In this document: one piece after another, positions 1 to 9,022 of the stretch
Position numbering within the stretch: position 1 is the stretch's first letter
Layout: each line of letters starts with the position of its first letter
Assembly (NCBI GenBank): GCA_045047085.1
Contig: JASFYT010000104.1
Location: 10,758-74,757, forward strand
From: GCA-2401155 sp045047085
GTDB taxonomy: Bacteria > Pseudomonadota > Alphaproteobacteria > Rhizobiales > Rhizobiaceae
Reading direction: 5' to 3'
Length of the DNA stretch: 64,000 bases
Notes under the pieces: model-generated
Seen by the model: the letters and a program-made list of their open reading frames with translations, nothing else
Databases searched by the model: none
What the model was told of the DNA's origin: nothing
Made by a program: the position numbers and the translations under genes

Positions 1-202
1 TGGCCACAAGATAAAACCGTACGTCGAATTTCATTCGGGAATCGTCAAATGAATTGAAACCACACTCATAGGCTGACAATTTTTCAGCGTCCGGAGCCTT
101 GTAGGCCAGCAAAAACGGTGCAACCAGTAGCGCAAGCCCGATGGCAAGGGAAATGCCAACAAACACAATTACAGGCAGATAAGAAACCAACAGAGCTTCC
201 AT
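1..202 (-). CDS. nuoA: NADH-quinone oxidoreductase subunit A, 5' part (cut by window edge)
   Basis: This is the N-terminal 67 residues of the small membrane subunit of complex I, which passes NADH electrons to quinone in the inner membrane. The reading begins MEALLVSYLP, continues through a first hydrophobic segment, and then shows the diagnostic YECGF and FDVRFYL stretches of NuoA. The ATG lies at 202-200 with a GAGGAAG ribosome site eight bases upstream. The gene runs off the left edge, so the last transmembrane helices and the rest of the nuo operon are outside the window. Family assignment is firm; only completeness is lacking. Confidence 0.93.
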   Translation of the reverse strand, partial: MEALLVSYLPVIVFVGISLAIGLALLVAPFLLAYKAPDAEKLSAYECGFNSFDDSRMKFDVRFYLVA

Positions 203-520
203 ATTCAACTTCCTCGATACGACAGTTTGGCCATTCGCAAACACATGCAACGAATCGTCAACTCTCGACAACCTTTATATCCAGTCCACATACCGCTGCC
301 AACTATACTTTTCGTGAACCTCATTGAGACATTTGTGCAGGTAGCGCACGGTTTACCAATAGGCAAGAAGAATTCTCCATTAAGGACATGAAATCGCACC
401 CACTCAACTGAATCAGGCCGGGTTTCATATTATTTTCAAATGAAGCCAATATGATACTTGACTTAACTATTATTTGGACGTAATTCATGCGCCATCCAAG
501 CGGTTCGCTTCTTGGATAAT
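203..520. other. Intergenic region between nuoA and tRNA-Asp
   Basis: About 320 bases without a convincing gene. It must carry the nuo promoter on the minus strand and the promoter for the tRNA pair on the plus strand. I could not fix either from sequence alone. The short open frames here have no family-like features. Confidence 0.5.
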
Positions 521-597
521 GCGGGTGTAGCTCAGTTGGTTAGAGTGCCGGCCTGTCACGCCGGAGGTCGCGAGTTCAAGTCTCGTCACTCGCGCCA
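521..597 (+). tRNA. tRNA-Asp (anticodon GTC)
   Basis: A full cloverleaf with a GCGGGTG/CACTCGC acceptor stem (one G-U pair), D arm, anticodon loop CTGTCAC with GTC at 555-557, a GTTCAAG T-loop and an encoded CCA end at 595-597. It is the first of a tandem pair with tRNA-Val. Confidence 0.97.
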
Positions 598-680
598 TTT
601 TTTACCTGAGACCTTTGGTCTCTTCTACTGAATGGCAATGTGATAAATACCAGATACCTAATGGCATCTTATGATGCATT

Positions 681-756
681 GGGCGCTTAGCTCAGCTGGG
701 AGAGCAATTCGTTTACACCGAATAGGTCGGGGGTTCGAGCCCCTCAGCGCCCACCA
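681..756 (+). tRNA. tRNA-Val (anticodon TAC)
   Basis: The acceptor stem GGGCGCT pairs with AGCGCCC, the anticodon TAC is at 714-716 and CCA is encoded at 754-756. The 3' end (from 743) is the left attachment site of the integrated island; the last part of the gene plus seven bases beyond it recur at 17713-17733. Confidence 0.97.
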
Positions 757-763
757 TCTGGTT
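743..763 (+). repeat. attL direct repeat (tRNA-Val 3' end)
   Basis: Twenty-one bases identical to 17713-17733. It begins CTCAGCGCCC inside the T-arm/acceptor stem and ends CTGGTT just beyond CCA. Flanking bases on both sides differ between the copies, so the repeat ends are sharp. Confidence 0.93.
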
Positions 764-808
764 CTAATAAGATATTGATTTCATGTATGTTTTTAGCTTC
801 GCATAAAA

Positions 809-832
809 TTCAATCTTACTTTTGATCTTACT
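809..832 (+). repeat. Paired TCTTACT repeats, candidate left integrase arm site
   Basis: TCTTACT occurs at 814-820 and 826-832, start to start 12 bases. The same pair with the same spacing and orientation occurs near the other end at 17575-17581 and 17587-17593. Fourteen bases around them (809-822 and 17582-17595) are identical. This fits arm-type binding sites for the tyrosine integrase, by position and pattern only. Confidence 0.45.
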
Positions 833-1006
833 ACACGCTTTTGTGCTACTAACTTTTCAAATTGACCTAGCAACCACTTTGTACGAAGTCGGCTGCCTTC
901 AACGCATCCAAAACCACAATCCCGATTTGATTGAACCTTGTGCGCTTTCGCATGATAATACTCGGGATCGCCAGTCAGGTTCTCTGCCATCCTATCAAGA
1001 ACCTTC

Positions 1007-1276
1007 ATGACCCAGCAAAGCGCTCTGTGCTGGAACCCCGAAGGTACCACAGTGTCTTCTGGTGCGCATAGGGATGCCAGAGCCCGCGTAAAGTACAGCA
1101 ATCCCGCCGGATTCAGTGGTTCACTTGTCTGGAACAATCGGTTTGTGGAACTCGGCTGCGACTTTCAAAAGTGGAGCCCGAATGAAGCTGTCATCACCGG
1201 GTTGCTGCGCCGCTTTGACGATACTACTGGAACCCTCCTCGCTTGGCGGGTAGAACATTTGCATGGGTGGCTTTGA
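1007..1276 (+). pseudogene. C-terminal remnant of a trypsin-like serine protease
   Basis: The 89-residue reading contains the segment NPAGFSGSLVWN, matching the GxSG motif that holds the catalytic serine in chymotrypsin-fold proteases. A C-terminal tail ending WRVEHLHGWL follows, as I recall from trypsin-like proteins of bacterial genomic islands. The domain half carrying catalytic His and Asp is absent, and the sequence before about 1100 does not look like the family. I read this as the leftover 3' end of a larger gene deleted at the island edge, and expect no active enzyme. The family call rests on motif recognition. Confidence 0.5.
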
Positions 1277-1471
1277 TCGCTCCTCGGTGCATAAATCTTG
1301 ATTTTTGCACGATGCCTTCAGGAACGCTTTTCATCAGAGTTGCAACTATTTCACCTCGATTATCAAGGAATGCAGTGCTCCGCTAGATTAATACTCGTAT
1401 CGAAATTTTGAAATCGCACTAATCCCCAGTAGCTGTGTAAACTAATATCAGTGTGCGATCACGTTCGCCGA

Positions 1472-3706
1472 TCAATCAGCTTCCTTTCGTAAAACCTCTG
1501 CAAACCAGATCAGTGCGGCTTCACCTTCTTTTCGAGTGACCTCATCAACAGTTCTACTATGCCTTATTCCGTTGCGGAGTTCGGCAAGTTGGGAAAATTT
1601 CTGGTTCAAGCTTTCTTTATTCTTAAACCTTGGGGCGAATTGGTCCCAGAGAGCTTTAGCAAGAACGGTGTCTTGAAGCGCCCTCAAATCAAAGTATTCC
1701 AAAACGCCTTCTGCGTGCTCGAATCGTTCTGCATTTAGTGCTGCATTTTTTCTAAGCGCACGTTGAATTCGCTCCTGCGCACTCGTCAGCAAGTGCGGTG
1801 GTAGCCTTTGCGGATCATTTTCCAACTTCTGAGCGATCATGCTCCTCAGCGCCAATTCGGTGTGTTCAATCGAAACATCCAGGGCGCGTAGATCAGGAGA
1901 GAGGTCAAGACGTTCCTTAATCAATAGATTTTCGATACCGTCGAGCAATGTCCGATGGCGTACAGAGATGAAGGCATCATAATCGTCCGGCGTGAACGGA
2001 TTGCGCAGCAGTATTTCCAGTGCCTTCTTGTTGATGAAATGTGATTCTAGAATTGCTAGAACAGTGCTCTCTCCATTCTCCTTGATCAGTTCGGGGAGGT
2101 AATCATTCGGGAGTTTTTCCCGAAATTCATTTCGGTTAGTATCGCTGGTGAGCGGTGACCTGTTGAGAATGGAATTGATGCTTTTGCTTAATCCGTTGTC
2201 GCGGCCCCAAGACGCAGGAATGATATGATGATCGTCGAGATCACCATATTTGGGAACATCGCCGGTCATCCAATCCCGCGCTCCGGCTAACACGAATAGA
2301 TTGAAGATAGCGCTGTAGATCGATGAGCCGCGTTTGACCTCATTGCGTAAATCCAATGACCTGTAGGCCTCAGAAAACTCACCTATCAAGGCAGGTCGGC
2401 TATCTTCACCTTTGGCGATCCAATCGCGAACATCATTGAAATCTCGGGCAGCGGTCGATTCGACAGAACTTGAATAGCGACTGAGGAAAACAGCCGCCCA
2501 ATACCACAACCGAACTTTCCGCCGGGCAGATAACTGCTTGTTTGCAGGCTGAGCGCCTACAAGTGTGCTGATTGCCGCGAACGCCGGAATGATAGACGCA
2601 TAGGGGATATAAGCTTGGCCGACTACTCCATACTCCTGAGGGTGTTGCAACAAACCGATAACGCGCTCGAGGGCTTCCACCGCCCGCTTCCAAAGCTGAA
2701 GAAAGTCATCGGTGTCTTTGACCAAAATTTCGGTCTTTAATCTTCCATCGGGCAGTCTCACTGGTTTTTGAACACCTGGTTGTAGGAAATATAGGTATTT
2801 CGGTGAGCAGTAACTTTGTCGAAGAATCGACATGACTTGAAGAATGTAAACATTCATTTTGGGCGTATCGACGAAGCTTAATCGATCACGTGTTTCCCTA
2901 TACAGATGCTTGAGCTGAACATCCTGTGGCTTCATGAGCGCATTTAAGAGATCAAATATGTCGAGCTGTACACCTTTGCTATTAATCTGTGTGAATATAT
3001 CACAGACTTTGTCGATGCCGATTTCCCGGTCGAGTTCGATGTGCGAAATTTGATATTGCTCAATCGTCGCCCGCATCTCTTCGCCAAAGAGCGTGGCATT
3101 TGAGGCATGCGTTTCTGCAATAATTCGTTTTTTCTCATCTTCCTCGTTGGTTGCCTGCTCGATCCAAAATTTTCCGTAAGCCTCGATCCACTTGTAGAGC
3201 TCGAAACCGCCCTTGCCGACGACGGACAGTGGAAAAATATGTCGTATAAATTGCTGGTCTGGCGTGTCGAGCAACGCCTGATATTTCTTGGAAAGCCACT
3301 CATAGCCGAAGGCATCGTCGGTCTCGCCCGCCATATATCTGTCGACGTGAATGAAGTAGATTGCTCGCTTTGCACGATTGGGCAAGGCTTTGTCTGGTGC
3401 GGTAAACGCGTAGTACATTGCCGTCAGCCGCTGTTGGCCATCGAGCACGATGTATTGTGGAGAAGCGGAACCGGAAAATCCGTAGAGCCCTTCACAGGCC
3501 AAAAGTTTGATGTTTTTGTCTTTGGCTTTCCAGAGGAGAAGACTTCCGATGTAATAATCAGAAAAAATCGAACGCATCAGATCACGGATATCCCAGGGCT
3601 TCCACTCGAACTCCCGCTGGAAATCCGGAATGACGAAATGGCCCTCACGCATGCGCCCGATTAACGTATTCAAACTCACATGATCCGGTTTTTGTGCGTC
3701 TCTCAT
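1472..3706 (-). CDS. DUF262 (GmrS-like) - HNH - HEPN fusion, probable defence nuclease
   Basis: A 744-residue protein in three parts. Residues 1-260 are a DUF262/ParB-like domain with IPDFQREFEW at 26-35, the hallmark VLDGQQRLTA at 87-96 and FTQINSKGVQL near 238-248; in GmrSD type IV restriction enzymes this domain binds or hydrolyses nucleotide. Residues near 491-515 (DDHHIIPASW, then N511) form an HNH/DUF1524-like nuclease site. The last 130 residues end in a helical segment with RNGIRH at 711-716, the R-X4-H signature of HEPN ribonucleases. It reads in the same direction as mod/res and lies about 170 bases downstream of res. A role in phage defence is likely from domains and setting; the target is unknown. 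No strong ribosome site was seen. Confidence 0.8.
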   Translation of the reverse strand: MRDAQKPDHVSLNTLIGRMREGHFVIPDFQREFEWKPWDIRDLMRSIFSDYYIGSLLLWKAKDKNIKLLACEGLYGFSGSASPQYIVLDGQQRLTAMYYAFTAPDKALPNRAKRAIYFIHVDRYMAGETDDAFGYEWLSKKYQALLDTPDQQFIRHIFPLSVVGKGGFELYKWIEAYGKFWIEQATNEEDEKKRIIAETHASNATLFGEEMRATIEQYQISHIELDREIGIDKVCDIFTQINSKGVQLDIFDLLNALMKPQDVQLKHLYRETRDRLSFVDTPKMNVYILQVMSILRQSYCSPKYLYFLQPGVQKPVRLPDGRLKTEILVKDTDDFLQLWKRAVEALERVIGLLQHPQEYGVVGQAYIPYASIIPAFAAISTLVGAQPANKQLSARRKVRLWYWAAVFLSRYSSSVESTAARDFNDVRDWIAKGEDSRPALIGEFSEAYRSLDLRNEVKRGSSIYSAIFNLFVLAGARDWMTGDVPKYGDLDDHHIIPASWGRDNGLSKSINSILNRSPLTSDTNRNEFREKLPNDYLPELIKENGESTVLAILESHFINKKALEILLRNPFTPDDYDAFISVRHRTLLDGIENLLIKERLDLSPDLRALDVSIEHTELALRSMIAQKLENDPQRLPPHLLTSAQERIQRALRKNAALNAERFEHAEGVLEYFDLRALQDTVLAKALWDQFAPRFKNKESLNQKFSQLAELRNGIRHSRTVDEVTRKEGEAALIWFAEVLRKEAD

Positions 3707-3877
3707 TTTTGTTTTTTGCTTTCGTTTTTACAGCGGAATCAGATTTGTAATTGTTAACTGGACAATTGATTGGGCTTTATCCTTCACTCTGACTAACGTT
3801 TTACATATTTCAAACTTTCATACATTGTCGAATTAACCAATGTTCGGAGGCGAAGGTAACCGTTCCAGAACTGTCGA

Positions 3878-6562
3878 TCATTCCTCCTTGTACTGTCGGA
3901 AATTGGTAACAAGGTCGGCGAATGAATTTGGGTTGTATTTTTCGAAACTTTCTTGGTCAACAAATACGAAATCGTAAGTCACGTCCGACTGTGCTCGGTT
4001 AATATCCTCGCACCATTGTTTGAGGCGAGCGGTCTTTAGGGGGACATCAAGGTCTTCGAGACCCTTTGTCTCGATAATAAATATTTCTTTTTCAGATATT
4101 TTGACAATGAAGTCCGGGTAATAATTGGAGATATTTCCGTCGGCATTGACGTAATCCAGTTTGAAATGGACCGCAAAATAGTTCTTCGCGTAGGACACAA
4201 CATCTTTGCAATCTTCCAGAAAACTCGCGAACTGAAGTTCAAGATGACTGTCACCAACAATGCGATTGAAAACACTTTTCTTGGCAAGAATATATTCTTG
4301 ATCATTCACCACGAATGGCCGCGTCTGACGCAATTTGATGGTGTCGCGGATTTCTGCATCGCCTTTGTCTCGCACCGTCAGCGCATTGATCGCTTTTTTG
4401 AAGGTCTCAATCAATGTTTTGGTAGCGGCCAGTTCCGACAGATTGCGCAGCGTGTTGGGGTGCTCAAGATCAACACTCTGGTCGAACAGTTCCGATTGCA
4501 CGAATTCCTTGACCTTGCCGTAAAGCACATCATACCCGCTGACCAATCGTAATTCCTTCTTGATTGTCTGGGCAAAATACCCGATCACGCTGCGATAGTC
4601 TGCAATGCCTGCGGTATCGAGAATTGTGGTGTGAGTCACCTCGCCGGTGGTGATTTCTTTGAAAACAATTTCTCGCTGTTCTTCCTCGGTGAATTGTTTG
4701 TAGGGCACGGGGCTGTGTTCCATTGCCTTTATGTCCAGATCGGCAAAATTCTTGTATTCACGATAAATGCGCGGCGTAAGTACCGGTATTTCTATATCAA
4801 GAACGTCGATGTCCTTCTTATCATTTTCATCATCGATTTCCACGACAAGTGGCGTCTTGGGCTTGGTGCCTTTACCCATCGCCGTACGTTCAAGTTCCAC
4901 GCCTTCAGCTTGAATTGACTCCACAAAAACCATAAAGGCGTCCGTGCCGACGACGCTGACATATTCCTCTAATCCACCAGGATACATCTTGCGCAGGCCA
5001 CGTCCGAGAGTTTGCTCGGGTAAAATATTGCTTTTGGAGGAATAGGCGCGCAGGCCAACAATGGTGGTGACATTTTTGACATCCCACCCCTCTTTCAGCA
5101 TTAACACAGAAACAATCACCTTATAGGGACTGTCAGGGTCATCAACTTTGTTGGACTGCTCGCGTAACTTTTCAAGCTCTTCCTTGGCTTTCCCTGATGC
5201 TGCCTCCGAAATCTCACCATTATTTTTGGTGTGAATGACAAGAACAGCATCCTTCAGATCAGGATAGCGACCTTCCAAGTATTCGGCCACGTCGTCACAA
5301 TTTTTGGTATCATCTGTCATCACGAACAAGATGGCTTTTTTGCCCATCTTCATATGCTCGTCATATGCCTTGCGCCATTCGATCACGCCCAAATCAATGT
5401 AGTCGGCATATTTCTCAGTAAATTTGGAACTTTGGCGTTCCGAAAGTTTCGCCCGGCTGGCCGCATCTGGCAGAACGGGGTGTTTCACTACGTTCTGGGA
5501 AATCGCCTCCACCAGAGGATAGTCGGACACGGTTTGAACGAAAATTGCACCATCATTGTGCTTTGGCGTGGCCGTCACATCTACCTGCAATGCCAACGCC
5601 CCGCCCTTTTGCAAAAGCCGGTTGTGGATGTCTTCAATGGATTTAAACCAGGTGAGTTTTTTATCATGAATGTGGTGCGCTTCATCATTGAGAACCATCA
5701 ACTCGTCAATGTCGCGGACGATCATGCCCAAATCCACTTTTGAGTCCGTGGTTTTTCCGGTTGGGCGCTTGCCAAAGAAATAGTCCATAGAGTTGTCGTC
5801 ATCTGGCGAGGGCGGAATATCATCGCCGGAATAAACGCGGTGAATATTAGTCAGAAAGATATTGCCAGTAGGCTGAGTAACGCGCACTTCGTCCTGCTTG
5901 TGCAAGGTGAGTTGAAAATCATCACGCCAGTTTCGTCCGTCAAAACCATTATCCGGCAATACCGGATCTTCAAAGAAAATACGCAAGCCCTGGAAGTCGT
6001 GATAAATGCGATCAAGCACAATTATGTTGGGTGTGATCAAAAGAAAATTACGTGCCAGATCAGAATCCGGTTCATAGAGCTTGTGAAAAAAGCTCCATGC
6101 CAAAACAAGACTCATCACCTTGGTTTTGCCGCTGCCGGTCGCCATCTTGATAACAAAGCGGCGCCAGCTTTCATCGAACATACTTGCCGATACCGCGCCA
6201 GAGCTATCGAAGCGCATCAGATCAAACTTGTCCTTCGCCCCTACTACGTCATAGAGATAAATAACAGTTTCCAGCGCTTCCCGTTGAGCAAAGAAATATT
6301 TAAATTCTGCCATTGCACCGTCGGATTGGGGCAGAAGATGCGGTTCCTTGAACCACCAGTTCATAAGGCTTTTACTGGTATCGCTTGCGCCGACATAGCC
6401 ACTGTCACGAAACTCCTTCACCTTCTTGCGCAGTTGTGCCACCAGCGGCGGCATTAGCTTATCCATGCTGGTATCGCGCAACGCTTCATCTGCCGGAAAC
6501 CAGCGGATTGACGGATCGAGAATAGCGTGAGGTGAAGCGGGAAAATCTGGGTGTAGCGCCAT
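3878..6562 (-). CDS. res: Type III restriction enzyme, helicase/nuclease subunit Res
   Basis: An 894-residue ATP-dependent restriction subunit that translocates on DNA and cuts it together with Mod. Superfamily 2 helicase motifs are clear: Walker A ATGSGKT at 141-147 and the DEAH box at 293-296 (LNDEAHH). The C-terminal nuclease has PDFIVKI at 816-822 followed by ETK at 831-833, the PD-(D/E)XK pattern. Length is typical of the family. Its ATG overlaps the mod stop by one base in a TAATG junction, so the two are probably translationally coupled. The reading frame appears intact. Confidence 0.95.
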   Translation of the reverse strand: MALHPDFPASPHAILDPSIRWFPADEALRDTSMDKLMPPLVAQLRKKVKEFRDSGYVGASDTSKSLMNWWFKEPHLLPQSDGAMAEFKYFFAQREALETVIYLYDVVGAKDKFDLMRFDSSGAVSASMFDESWRRFVIKMATGSGKTKVMSLVLAWSFFHKLYEPDSDLARNFLLITPNIIVLDRIYHDFQGLRIFFEDPVLPDNGFDGRNWRDDFQLTLHKQDEVRVTQPTGNIFLTNIHRVYSGDDIPPSPDDDNSMDYFFGKRPTGKTTDSKVDLGMIVRDIDELMVLNDEAHHIHDKKLTWFKSIEDIHNRLLQKGGALALQVDVTATPKHNDGAIFVQTVSDYPLVEAISQNVVKHPVLPDAASRAKLSERQSSKFTEKYADYIDLGVIEWRKAYDEHMKMGKKAILFVMTDDTKNCDDVAEYLEGRYPDLKDAVLVIHTKNNGEISEAASGKAKEELEKLREQSNKVDDPDSPYKVIVSVLMLKEGWDVKNVTTIVGLRAYSSKSNILPEQTLGRGLRKMYPGGLEEYVSVVGTDAFMVFVESIQAEGVELERTAMGKGTKPKTPLVVEIDDENDKKDIDVLDIEIPVLTPRIYREYKNFADLDIKAMEHSPVPYKQFTEEEQREIVFKEITTGEVTHTTILDTAGIADYRSVIGYFAQTIKKELRLVSGYDVLYGKVKEFVQSELFDQSVDLEHPNTLRNLSELAATKTLIETFKKAINALTVRDKGDAEIRDTIKLRQTRPFVVNDQEYILAKKSVFNRIVGDSHLELQFASFLEDCKDVVSYAKNYFAVHFKLDYVNADGNISNYYPDFIVKISEKEIFIIETKGLEDLDVPLKTARLKQWCEDINRAQSDVTYDFVFVDQESFEKYNPNSFADLVTNFRQYKEE

Positions 6563-8814
6563 TATGCCAGTCCTCCCACATCCACTTCGATGATCGTCAT
6601 CGTGTCATTCCCAAAGATGTCCACCACCTTGACGGCCACCTTGCGCCGTCCGGGCTTGCATTCATGGGCAACGCTGGTCAATTCAAGTGAACGGTCCTTT
6701 TTAGTGCGGAAACTCTGCCATTCGTTTTCAAAGATATAATCGCCGGTCCATTGTTCCTCCCACCCATCGGTCTCGGTGTTCTGTACGCGGATAATCTCGC
6801 GCTTGCTCTCGAAATCAAAATCAATCGACCAATAGTCGATCCAGTCTGTCCATTGTTCGGTAAGGTTCTCGCGGGAAATAATGCCATCTTTATCCATAGT
6901 AACTTTTACAATTTGACCTTTTTCAACCACAATCCGGCTACCCTTTTTCTTCAGGGTAGCCTCAGCGTTTGCTATTGAATCCTGCGAATAGAATACCGAG
7001 AAATCAGTCAGTTCCACCGCTACCGTGTCGCCCTTGATATGCGGCTTGACTTCGATGAATGCCACGTCATGAAATACGACCTGATTTTTCTCAATCGCCC
7101 GCCTGTCAAAAACATCAGCAGGAATATATTTGGGTGCAATGTCAATCCCCTTGGACCGCGCTTCGTCCAGCACGTTGGGAAATAATCCCATCTCAAATTC
7201 AAACCCGAGGATATCCACCTTGGTGATATGCTGTTTGCGGCATTCAAGAATTATTTCTTCAACAAACAGCCGCGTTATCGGCATGTTGACCGGACCAATG
7301 GCGACCAGTCGCCCGGCACGCTTGCCGTGGAAGGTGGCAAAACCATCTGTTTTCTCTGCCTGATAGGCACGCAAAATCAGGTCAAGAAACGCCGCTTCTT
7401 TTGCCGCTATCTGTTGCTGTTTTTGCTCTTCGCGCAGATCAGAATTAATGCCTATAAAATGCTGGCGCTCGTATTTGCCAAGATTAAGAATTTCAAAAGC
7501 GCGGTAGTCTTTGCCCTCTGCTTTTAAACTACGTTGCACACCAATCATGCGCTTGCGGGTCGTGTGAATGCCGAACTTGCCTAGGTCGCCGACAATCCAT
7601 TTGCGACCCAATTTTTCCGCGACGGCAGCAGTGGTTCCGGAACCGCAGAAAAAATCTGCGACAAGATCGCCTTCATTACTTGATGCGAGAATGATTCGTT
7701 CAAGTAGTCGTTCAGACTTTGCCGTTGGGTATGGAGCTTTTGGGTCTTTTAGCCCAAGCCATATATCCTGAATATATATACCCGGGCTTTTATCAGCATA
7801 AATTTTTTCGCGAGGATTACCAGTTGATGACCATTCAATTTTTTCTTCTTGGTCTAATTGATTCAAAGTCGAGTGCACATAACGCCAATGATTGCCCGCT
7901 GGAGGCATAATATCACGCCATGCCGTACCAGTTTCACCATGCCGAATGCCAGGTGCGTGTAAAGGAGCAGTTTTATATCGACGCCCTGAACTAGCTTCGA
8001 TAATTGGAAAATCCTCATCTATCTTTTTTTGGTTTCTTTTTTCATACGGTTTGTTCCAGATGCATGCTTTTTCCTTTTTGTAGAAGTAAATAGTATCATG
8101 GATATTTCCAAATCCGAGTTTGGTATAGTTTTTGGGATTAGTTTTTTCCCTTGCTATTTCGTTTATGAAATTATCTACACCGAACACTTCATCTAAAATT
8201 AGTCGAATAAAACTATTTACTCTCCAATCGCAGTGAACATAGATACTGCCGTCATTAGCCAACAGATCACGCATGAGAGTGAGGCGCTCATAAATCATGG
8301 CAATAAAGGAATCTGTACCCTTGCCCCAAGTGTCACGGTAGGCGATCTCTTCAAGGATATTAGGCCTTTTGGTGAAAGTGTCACCACCGATCTCAATGTC
8401 CATAGAAAAATCAGCTCCCACATCAAATGGTGGGTCAATGTAGATTAGCTTGAGACCGCCTTGGCGTTCGATTTCCTCTCGTAACGGGCCGTTTTTGAGA
8501 CTGGACAATACTAGTTTGTTATCACCCCATATTAGCTTGTTGGTCCAACCTTTAAGCTGGCGACCACGGTTATCAATCGAAAAAAAATCTTGCTGAGTGG
8601 CGGTATCTTCCGGCTTTTCTGCACGCGGCTCATCCACCTGTTCGATGGTCTGAAATGGCAGTACGACATTGCAAACCTCGTTTGTCTTGCCGTTCCAGAC
8701 CAGTTCGACTTCGCGCTTGTCCTCAAACAACAAAAACCGGTATTTATCCGGCAGTGATTTTCCTGCTTCCAGAAGCTTATTGATGTCTCTTATTTCGTTG
8801 TCGGTTAATTTCAT
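6562..8814 (-). CDS. mod: Type III DNA methyltransferase subunit Mod
   Basis: A 750-residue site-specific DNA methyltransferase that also supplies target recognition for the Res subunit. Motif IV, DPPF, is at 127-130 and the S-adenosylmethionine motif I, DFFCGSGTT, is at 387-395. The order motif IV before motif I makes it a beta-class amino-methyltransferase, usually N6-adenine in type III systems. The region between them (about 200-350) is the expected target-recognition segment. It is the first gene of the mod-res pair. I see no simple-sequence tract suggesting phase variation. Confidence 0.95.
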   Translation of the reverse strand: MKLTDNEIRDINKLLEAGKSLPDKYRFLLFEDKREVELVWNGKTNEVCNVVLPFQTIEQVDEPRAEKPEDTATQQDFFSIDNRGRQLKGWTNKLIWGDNKLVLSSLKNGPLREEIERQGGLKLIYIDPPFDVGADFSMDIEIGGDTFTKRPNILEEIAYRDTWGKGTDSFIAMIYERLTLMRDLLANDGSIYVHCDWRVNSFIRLILDEVFGVDNFINEIAREKTNPKNYTKLGFGNIHDTIYFYKKEKACIWNKPYEKRNQKKIDEDFPIIEASSGRRYKTAPLHAPGIRHGETGTAWRDIMPPAGNHWRYVHSTLNQLDQEEKIEWSSTGNPREKIYADKSPGIYIQDIWLGLKDPKAPYPTAKSERLLERIILASSNEGDLVADFFCGSGTTAAVAEKLGRKWIVGDLGKFGIHTTRKRMIGVQRSLKAEGKDYRAFEILNLGKYERQHFIGINSDLREEQKQQQIAAKEAAFLDLILRAYQAEKTDGFATFHGKRAGRLVAIGPVNMPITRLFVEEIILECRKQHITKVDILGFEFEMGLFPNVLDEARSKGIDIAPKYIPADVFDRRAIEKNQVVFHDVAFIEVKPHIKGDTVAVELTDFSVFYSQDSIANAEATLKKKGSRIVVEKGQIVKVTMDKDGIISRENLTEQWTDWIDYWSIDFDFESKREIIRVQNTETDGWEEQWTGDYIFENEWQSFRTKKDRSLELTSVAHECKPGRRKVAVKVVDIFGNDTMTIIEVDVGGLA

Positions 8815-9022
8815 TCGATAAATTTCTTCCGTTTTACGGCCTTACATGAACATGTCTACAGCGGTAGGGAGTGTTATAGTGACAAGGATTAAACAGTCTT
8901 CAACTTCAGATTATTGGTCAATCTATTTACGTTCCCCAAGCCATAACACCTATATTAGCGCCCAAAAAGAGTATTTTATATCCAATGTGCTGCAACAAAC
9001 TACGATGTTTACTTAGATCAGA

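Noticed and set aside
793..1137. Minus-strand 114-codon open frame at the left island edge
   Set aside because: It runs opposite to the protease remnant and across the repeat region; composition is not protein-like and no motif is seen.
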